A stretch of 11,210 nucleotides of DNA, taken from positions 1 to 11,210 of the forward strand of contig WQSV01000013.1 of assembly GCA_009787685.1 (NCBI GenBank), written 5' to 3'. Position 1 is the first letter of the stretch; each line of letters starts with the position of its first letter. This stretch comes from Bacillota bacterium. Its GTDB lineage: Bacteria; Bacillota; Clostridia; Christensenellales; Pumilibacteraceae. Below are positions 7,472-11,210 of this stretch, in pieces. A program made the position numbers and the translations under genes. Below the pieces are notes generated by a model. That model did no database searches and was not told the DNA's origin. It was given only the letters and a program-made list of their open reading frames with translations.

Positions 7472-8212
7472 GTGTTTCAGTTTTCAATAACAAGTCCCAA
7501 CGAACAAGATTGGGTGACAAAGATGGAAAGATTTCTTTCAATTCGATTGAAAGACTACAAAGGCGTTCTCGCAAAGAGTGAAAATGCCCACAGGACAAGC
7601 ATATCCATTGCATGCGTGAAAGAGCATAAAAATGAAGTTATTGCATTAATAAAAGAAGCGATAATCATGACAATACTCTGTCAGATAAAGTTTGAATATT
7701 TGACGAAAGCAATGAAAAATATTCGACTTAATGAGGAATCACATGAAATTCTTCTTGCATCACTTGTTGCGTTTGACCGCGAAACAGAGAGCGAGATGGT
7801 CGACAAAAGCTTGAAGCTCGGCGAGCAAATTGCTCTCGATGGACTCTTCAATTTTCGTCTAAACGAATTAAAAAAGCGTTGGGATGACATAGCACTACTA
7901 GCTCGAAATAATGCAACATATCTCAACAACGATGAAGCGCTTTGCGAACTTCTAAGATTTTTATTAAGTGCCATCAGCCCCAAAATAATGCGCCTAGACA
8001 TCTCAGAGGGTGGCAAAGGTGGTGACAAAGGGCAATACTTCGTTAAAGGAGATTATCAAGGAGGAGGGTTTGAATACAAAATCAATTGTGCAAATCAACT
8101 GCTTCTTTATCTAATAAATGTTGCCCCGTTGGAATTAAATCTTCATGGAAAATTTTCCGATAAAAAACTTTTGAACAGGCTAACGAACATTTTTGAAACA
8201 AGCGTTGTTTGA
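7472..8212 (+). CDS. ytxC: YtxC-like sporulation protein
   Basis: A 246-residue soluble, largely helical protein matching the YtxC family of spore-forming Firmicutes, whose biochemical role is unknown. The match rests on the family's central signature, here LDGLFNFRLNEL (122-133, compare the usual G-F-x-N-F-R-L), the following ALCELLRFLL segment (156-165), and the C-terminal pattern NQLLLYLINVAPLELNLHG (208-226), which parallels the family's LLIS-L-I-APK-I-IHG. The start is GTG; a gene start here gives the beta-strand (FQFSI) expected at the family N-terminus. No good Shine-Dalgarno precedes it, and the start is only 34 nt past the terminator stem, so the leader must be very short. The ATG at 7523, with GGGTGA upstream, is an alternative. 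The cysteine motif found at the C-terminus of some homologues is absent here. No catalytic residues can be pointed out. Confidence 0.78.
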   Translation: MFQFSITSPNEQDWVTKMERFLSIRLKDYKGVLAKSENAHRTSISIACVKEHKNEVIALIKEAIIMTILCQIKFEYLTKAMKNIRLNEESHEILLASLVAFDRETESEMVDKSLKLGEQIALDGLFNFRLNELKKRWDDIALLARNNATYLNNDEALCELLRFLLSAISPKIMRLDISEGGKGGDKGQYFVKGDYQGGGFEYKINCANQLLLYLINVAPLELNLHGKFSDKKLLNRLTNIFETSVV

Positions 8213-8213
8213 T

Positions 8214-8303
8214 AAGAGTGTAGTGTGAAGTGTGAAGAGTGGAATTGATGGCAAAATTAAATTGACTTTAACTCCACACTGCAAATTTATAGACTCTTTT
8301 TTT
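8214..8303 (+). terminator. Possible branched terminator after ytxC
   Basis: Nested pairings follow the ytxC stop: AAGAGT (8214-8219) with ACTCTT (8293-8298), AGTGTG (8222-8227) with CACACT (8275-8280), and TTAAA with TTTAA (8257-8261, 8267-8271). Seven Ts occur at 8297-8303. A tandem GTGTGAA repeat lies at 8223-8236. Each stem is short, so this is tentative; the next hairpin downstream is the better terminator. Confidence 0.35.
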
Positions 8304-8349
8304 CGACAATTTTCGATTTCCATTAAACAACATTATTTTCCAGAAAATT

Positions 8350-8388
8350 AAAAATCAACTAAAATTCAGTTGATTTTTTGTTTTTTTT
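8350..8388 (+). terminator. Intrinsic terminator downstream of ytxC
   Basis: An 11-bp stem AAAAATCAACT/AGTTGATTTTT (8350-8360 with 8368-8378) is followed by a long T-rich tail to 8388. It separates ytxC from yajC. The last Ts overlap the -35 element of the yajC promoter. Confidence 0.88.
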
Positions 8389-8415
8389 GTGATATCATGA
8401 GGACAAGCATAATAT
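8387..8415 (+). promoter_or_regulatory. Probable promoter of yajC
   Basis: TTGTGA (8387-8392) and TAATAT (8410-8415) are spaced by 17 nt; each matches consensus at four of six positions. Transcription would begin near 8422, giving a leader of about 40 nt. Confidence 0.55.
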
Positions 8416-8433
8416 TATATTAATGCATGAAAA

Positions 8434-8447
8434 GTGCCTAGTGGCAC
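8434..8447 (+). promoter_or_regulatory. Small hairpin next to the yajC ribosome binding site
   Basis: GTGCC (8434-8438) pairs with GGCAC (8443-8447) around TAGT, ending one base before the Shine-Dalgarno AAGGAA (8449-8454). A five-codon frame (ATG 8427, stop TAG 8439-8441) ends in the loop. It could tune translation; there is no direct evidence that it does. Confidence 0.35.
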
Positions 8448-8462
8448 GAAGGAAAAATAAAT

Positions 8463-9008
8463 ATGGTAAATCTATTGTTAAATGGCAACGGTGGTTGCAT
8501 GGATGGAAACACGCATTGGATTGTTATCGGTGTTCTAGTTCTTTTGGTTGGTGTTGTTATCATTCTCCCAATCTTCACGAACAAAAAACGTCGTCAGCAA
8601 GTTGAGAATCTTCACTCAGGACTTAGAGTGGGTGACAAAATCATGACTGTTGGCGGAATCATCGGAACCATCATCAAAATCAACAAAATCTCTCCAGTTG
8701 ACACTGAAATTATGATTGAAACTGGTGAAGAAGACAACAAAACAACTCTTCTAATGGACGTCAAAGCTCTTTATCAAGTCCTCAGAACAGAAGCTCCAGC
8801 AGTTGAAATAGCTCCAGAAGCTCCAGTAGAAGGCACAGAAGTGACTCCTGATGTTTTTGATATTCCAAACAACGAACCAGCTCCCGAGGCTGAAGTTGCT
8901 CTAGAAGTTGAAGAGGTTGCGCCAGTAGTAGAGGAAGTTGCAACAGTTGATGCGACTTCAGAAGAGCCAACTGTGAAAAAAACTACTCGCAAACCAATCA
9001 AAAAATAA
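8463..9008 (+). CDS. yajC: YajC-like Sec translocase accessory protein with long acidic tail
   Basis: A 181-residue protein with one N-terminal membrane helix (about 19-38) and the compact cytoplasmic YajC domain, recognised by NLHSGLRVGDKIMTVGGIIG (49-68) and the downstream KALYQVL segment. YajC associates with SecD/SecF at the SecYEG translocase. The family is usually near 90-110 residues; here residues about 109-181 form an extra low-complexity tail rich in Glu, Pro, Val and Ala, ending in a basic TRKPIKK. The start at 8463 was chosen for AAGGAA 8 nt upstream; the Met at codon 13 (8499) would also leave the helix intact. The gene heads the block yajC, TIGR04086, scfA, scfB, which is typical of Clostridia and normally followed by secD and secF. 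Confidence 0.93.
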   Translation: MVNLLLNGNGGCMDGNTHWIVIGVLVLLVGVVIILPIFTNKKRRQQVENLHSGLRVGDKIMTVGGIIGTIIKINKISPVDTEIMIETGEEDNKTTLLMDVKALYQVLRTEAPAVEIAPEAPVEGTEVTPDVFDIPNNEPAPEAEVALEVEEVAPVVEEVATVDATSEEPTVKKTTRKPIKK

Positions 9009-9055
9009 TTTCCAAAGTCAAATGATTTTGATTCAAAAACATTCTAAAATCGAAC

Positions 9056-9092
9056 AAGCTTGCATATGATTCTAATATATGCAAGCTTTTTT
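9056..9092 (+). terminator. Intrinsic terminator between yajC and the TIGR04086-type gene
   Basis: A perfect 12-bp stem AAGCTTGCATAT/ATATGCAAGCTT (9056-9067 with 9077-9088) is followed by six Ts (9087-9092). It ends only 8 nt before the next gene's Shine-Dalgarno, so it either separates the units or acts as an attenuator with partial read-through. I see no convincing promoter between it and the next gene. Confidence 0.87.
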
Positions 9093-9113
9093 GTTTGCAT
9101 GGAGGAAAATCAA

Positions 9114-9509
9114 ATGGCAACAGCAGCAAAACAAAGAAGACCCGTTTTTGAAATAATCAAAGCAGTAATAGTGGCAGTGATTTTTTCACTTGTCGCAATA
9201 TTACTGATGGCACTTTTCATCAGAATTTTTAACATTGGAGAGGGTGCAATCAACATCATCAATCAAGTCATCAAAGGAATATCAATTCTTTTTGCTTGTC
9301 TCATTTGCTTGAGAATCCCGAAAAACGGCTGGGTAAAAGGACTGATTGTTGGACTTCTCTACATAATTTTGGCATTCGTGCTTTTCTCAATTCTCGACAA
9401 TGGCAACTTTAATTTCGGATTGAATATTCTTAACGATATCGCTATTGGTGGCGTCAGTGGAATGATAAGCGGAATACTAGCGGTTGCAATTCGCAGAAAG
9501 AAAGAATAA
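9114..9509 (+). CDS. TIGR04086-type four-helix membrane protein
   Basis: A 131-residue integral membrane protein with four predicted helices (about 14-37, 43-66, 72-94 and 104-126) and a basic C-terminus RRKKE. The size, topology and position between yajC and the SCIFF pair match the TIGR04086 family of Clostridia; its function is unknown. The start at 9114 is preferred over the ATG at 9060 because GGAGGA (9101-9106) lies 7 nt upstream, whereas 9060 falls inside the preceding terminator stem. The first ten residues are polar and basic (KQRR), so the N-terminus is probably cytoplasmic. No catalytic motif is visible. Its constant linkage to scfA/scfB suggests a role related to the peptide or to the Sec membrane complex, but that is inference. 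Confidence 0.85.
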   Translation: MATAAKQRRPVFEIIKAVIVAVIFSLVAILLMALFIRIFNIGEGAINIINQVIKGISILFACLICLRIPKNGWVKGLIVGLLYIILAFVLFSILDNGNFNFGLNILNDIAIGGVSGMISGILAVAIRRKKE

Positions 9510-9526
9510 AAATCCATTAAAAACTG

Positions 9527-9555
9527 TTGCAATAATTTTCAATGTCTGCTATACT
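9527..9555 (+). promoter_or_regulatory. Extended -10 promoter of scfA-scfB
   Basis: TTGCAA (9527-9532), a 17-nt spacer and TATACT (9550-9555) preceded by TGC (9547-9549) form a near-consensus extended -10 promoter, with transcription starting near 9562. The Shine-Dalgarno GGAGGA (9565-9570) then lies almost at the 5' end of the message, 10 nt before the scfA ATG. The SCIFF pair can therefore be expressed independently of yajC. Confidence 0.8.
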
Positions 9556-9580
9556 ATATTCACTGGAGGATATTTATATC

Positions 9581-9745
9581 ATGAAACATATCAAAATTAT
9601 TGCAAAGAACACTATTTCACGTGAGAAAGGCACTGGATGCGGAGAATGTCAAGCAAGTTGTCAAAGCGCGTGCAAAACATCTTGCACAGTTGGCAACCAA
9701 TCTTGCGAAAGAGAAAACAGAACTAACAGACAAGAGAAGAATTAA
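9581..9745 (+). CDS. scfA: SCIFF ribosomal peptide precursor (six cysteines in forty-five)
   Basis: A 54-residue precursor of the SCIFF ranthipeptide. The leader MKHIKIIAKNTISREK has the conserved MKHIK start, and the core carries exactly six cysteines (C20, C23, C27, C31, C35, C42) in the family pattern CGECQASCQSACKTSCTVGN. In the characterised thermophile homologue the maturase links Cys32 to Thr37; the equivalent pair here is C31 and T36. The start at 9581 was chosen for its GGAGGA and the conserved leader; the upstream in-frame ATG at 9542 overlaps the promoter. Family members usually stop within a few residues of the last cysteine, whereas this one continues with a polar tail of 12 residues (ERENRTNRQEKN). 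The stop is 2 nt before scfB, so the genes are probably translationally coupled. The biological role of SCIFF is unresolved. Confidence 0.95.
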   Translation: MKHIKIIAKNTISREKGTGCGECQASCQSACKTSCTVGNQSCERENRTNRQEKN

Positions 9746-9747
9746 TC

Positions 9748-11043
9748 ATGGTCCACACTTTTAAATGTCTTGACAAAATTTTCGCTCTTGATGTCGATAG
9801 TGGCTCGCTATTTGAGATAGACGAATTAACCAGAAAATTAATCGAAAATAGAAAAGGGGACAGCAAAGAGTTGCTGTCCTCATTTTCTGTTTCTGATACG
9901 AAATCTGCTGACGCAGAAATCGAAGCACTCATCAAAGAAGGTGTCCTTTTCAGCAACCATGAATTAGTTGAGCCTCTGAATGAAAGTGTTGTTAAATCAA
10001 TGTGTCTCAATGTGACCTATGATTGCAACCTTGCATGCTCATATTGTTTTGCAGACTTGAACTTACGCAAAAATTCGCATATGTCCATAGAAACTGCAAA
10101 AAACGCAGTTGACTTCTTAATTCAAAAAAGTGGACATAGGCACATGTTAGAAATTGATTTTTTTGGAGGAGAAGCAATCCTCAATTTCTCTGTCGTCAAA
10201 GAAACTATTGACTATGCTCGCATCCAAGCAAAAAAAATAGGCAAAGAATTCCGATTCACAATAACAACAAATGCCTATGCTTTGTCTGACAAAGTTATTG
10301 AATATTTCAATGAAAATATGTTCAATGTCGTCATATCAATTGATGGAAGGAAAGAGATCCACGATGCCATGAGAAAGACCGAAAAAGGGCATCCGTCACA
10401 CGACATTGCGGTGCAAAACGCTCTCAAATTCGTTAAATCACGTGGTAACAAGCAATATTACATTCGTGGAACTTTCACCCGTCTTAACAAAGACTTTGCT
10501 GTAGACGCCATGGAGCTGTTCAAACTGGGCTTCAATCAAATATCTCTTGAGCCAGTTGTTCTTCCATATGACCACCCGTTGTCATTACGGCACGAGGATA
10601 TTCTCGAACTAAGCGCGGAATATGAAAAACTTGCAAGGGAATATCAAAAACTTCGCGCAAACAACAATGATGTTAATTTTTTTCACTTTAACATTGACCT
10701 CTCGGGTGGGCCTTGCGAAACAAAGAGATTGAGAAATTGTGGGGCTGGTTGCGAGTATGTTGGAATCTCTCCTAATGGAGACATCTATCCATGTCACCAA
10801 TTTGTTGTTCCAGAATTCAAAATGGGGAATGTTAACACTAACAAATTCAATTATTCAACACCGCTTGAAAAAAACTCGATTCTAAACAAGCCAGAATGCC
10901 TTGAATGTTGGGCAAAGTATTTTTGCTCTGGCGGTTGCATTGCGAATTCACATCACTATGAAAAAACACTTTTCACACCTCATTTCGTTTCATGTGAACT
11001 TCTAAAAAAAAGAACAGAATGTGCCCTTGCATTAAAAGAATAA
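9748..11043 (+). CDS. scfB: SCIFF radical SAM maturase (thioether-forming, SPASM)
   Basis: A 431-residue radical SAM enzyme expected to install the Cys-Thr thioether in ScfA, in the cytoplasm. Residues about 1-80 form a RiPP recognition element that should bind the ScfA leader. The radical SAM site is C93-x3-C97-x2-C100, followed by FFGGEA (138-143), the usual SAM-binding glycine motif. The C-terminal SPASM domain binds auxiliary [4Fe-4S] clusters. It shows C331-x12-G-x4-C349, then C384-x2-C387-x5-C393-x3-C397 and a final C416, with extra cysteines C323 and C335. Every cysteine of the canonical pattern is present, so the enzyme looks intact, and the length is ordinary for the family. The ATG lies 2 nt after the scfA stop with only a weak Shine-Dalgarno, fitting coupled translation. 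Downstream genes lie outside the window; secD/secF are expected there. Confidence 0.96.
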   Translation: MVHTFKCLDKIFALDVDSGSLFEIDELTRKLIENRKGDSKELLSSFSVSDTKSADAEIEALIKEGVLFSNHELVEPLNESVVKSMCLNVTYDCNLACSYCFADLNLRKNSHMSIETAKNAVDFLIQKSGHRHMLEIDFFGGEAILNFSVVKETIDYARIQAKKIGKEFRFTITTNAYALSDKVIEYFNENMFNVVISIDGRKEIHDAMRKTEKGHPSHDIAVQNALKFVKSRGNKQYYIRGTFTRLNKDFAVDAMELFKLGFNQISLEPVVLPYDHPLSLRHEDILELSAEYEKLAREYQKLRANNNDVNFFHFNIDLSGGPCETKRLRNCGAGCEYVGISPNGDIYPCHQFVVPEFKMGNVNTNKFNYSTPLEKNSILNKPECLECWAKYFCSGGCIANSHHYEKTLFTPHFVSCELLKKRTECALALKE

Positions 11044-11049
11044 AAATCA

Positions 11050-11089
11050 AAAACGCTCAACAGTATTGTTGAGCGTTTTGTTTGTTTTT
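11050..11089 (+). terminator. Intrinsic terminator of scfA-scfB
   Basis: A perfect 13-bp stem AAAACGCTCAACA/TGTTGAGCGTTTT (11050-11062 with 11067-11079), loop GTAT, is followed by a T-rich tail. It starts 6 nt after the scfB stop and would separate scfB from the genes to the right. Confidence 0.93.
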
Positions 11090-11130
11090 AAAATATTATT
11101 TTTTTTATTGCTAAACAACTTAAACATGTC

Positions 11131-11162
11131 TTGTTTGTTTGTGTGTGTATACAAACAAACAA
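11131..11162. repeat. Inverted repeat of TTTG units before the right edge
   Basis: TTGTTTGTTTGT (11131-11142) pairs perfectly with ACAAACAAACAA (11151-11162) around GTGTGTAT. No T tract follows on the plus strand; TATATAAATA comes next and could contain a -10. It is either a simple-sequence palindrome or an operator or leader hairpin for the next gene, which lies outside the window. I see no gene between 11044 and 11210. Confidence 0.6.
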
Positions 11163-11210
11163 ATATATAAATACTAATTTCACAACACAGGTTTAAAACC
11201 CTAGAAAAAG

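Noticed and set aside
7681..8028. Minus-strand frame of 115 codons inside ytxC
   Set aside because: The plus-strand frame has the YtxC signatures and the minus frame has the composition of a shadow.
8774..9001. Two minus-strand frames opposite the yajC tail
   Set aside because: Low-complexity Ser/Thr/Gly or Leu/Gln products are simply the complement of the Glu/Pro/Val-rich tail.
9060..9113. Upstream start for the TIGR04086-type gene
   Set aside because: It lies inside the terminator stem and lacks a Shine-Dalgarno; the ATG at 9114 has a good one and the expected N-terminus.
9723..10010. Minus-strand frame over the start of scfB
   Set aside because: Shadow of the recognition domain of ScfB, which has clear family features in the plus frame.

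Overview
The window is AT-rich bacterial DNA that reads as a member of the class Clostridia. The strongest evidence is the SCIFF precursor and its radical SAM maturase (9581-11043), a ribosomal peptide pair characteristic of Clostridia. It sits in the usual neighbourhood, after yajC and a small TIGR04086-type membrane protein. A YtxC-like protein (7472-8212) points to a spore-forming ancestry. All genes fit the standard bacterial code: TGA is used as a stop and several starts are GTG or TTG. I cannot name the genus.

Layout. Positions 1-632 are the 3' part of a 23S rRNA (domains V and VI). It is followed by about 380 nt of structured trailer with no recognisable 5S rRNA or tRNA, closed by a strong terminator (1011-1045). 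Next comes a monocistronic gene with its own near-consensus promoter. It encodes a 678-residue protein with a probable N-terminal winged helix, a PIN-like nuclease core, a coiled coil and a C-terminal two-helix membrane anchor (1211-3247). Convergent to it is a membrane-anchored NERD-domain protein with a topoisomerase-type zinc finger (3483-4316, minus strand). The spacer between them holds a strong terminator and a second long inverted repeat.

Divergent from the NERD gene is a calcium-type P-type ATPase (4455-7244) with a TTG start and a 17-bp terminator stem. It is followed by the ytxC-like gene and then the conserved Clostridia block: yajC (8463-9008), a four-helix TIGR04086-type protein (9114-9509), scfA (9581-9745) and scfB (9748-11043). 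In other Clostridia this block usually continues into secD/secF, which would lie beyond the right edge. Intrinsic terminators after yajC and after scfB, and an extended -10 promoter before scfA, split the block into separate transcription units.

How the genes work together. ScfB should bind the ScfA leader through its N-terminal recognition domain and install a Cys-to-Thr thioether in the Cys-rich core. YajC is an accessory of the Sec translocase, so the block links a modified peptide to the export machinery. The ATPase and YtxC are separate housekeeping and sporulation functions. The best candidate for something undescribed is the PIN-like membrane nuclease, together with its convergent neighbour, which is also a membrane-tethered nuclease-like protein. 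Their joint role, possibly defence, is inference only.
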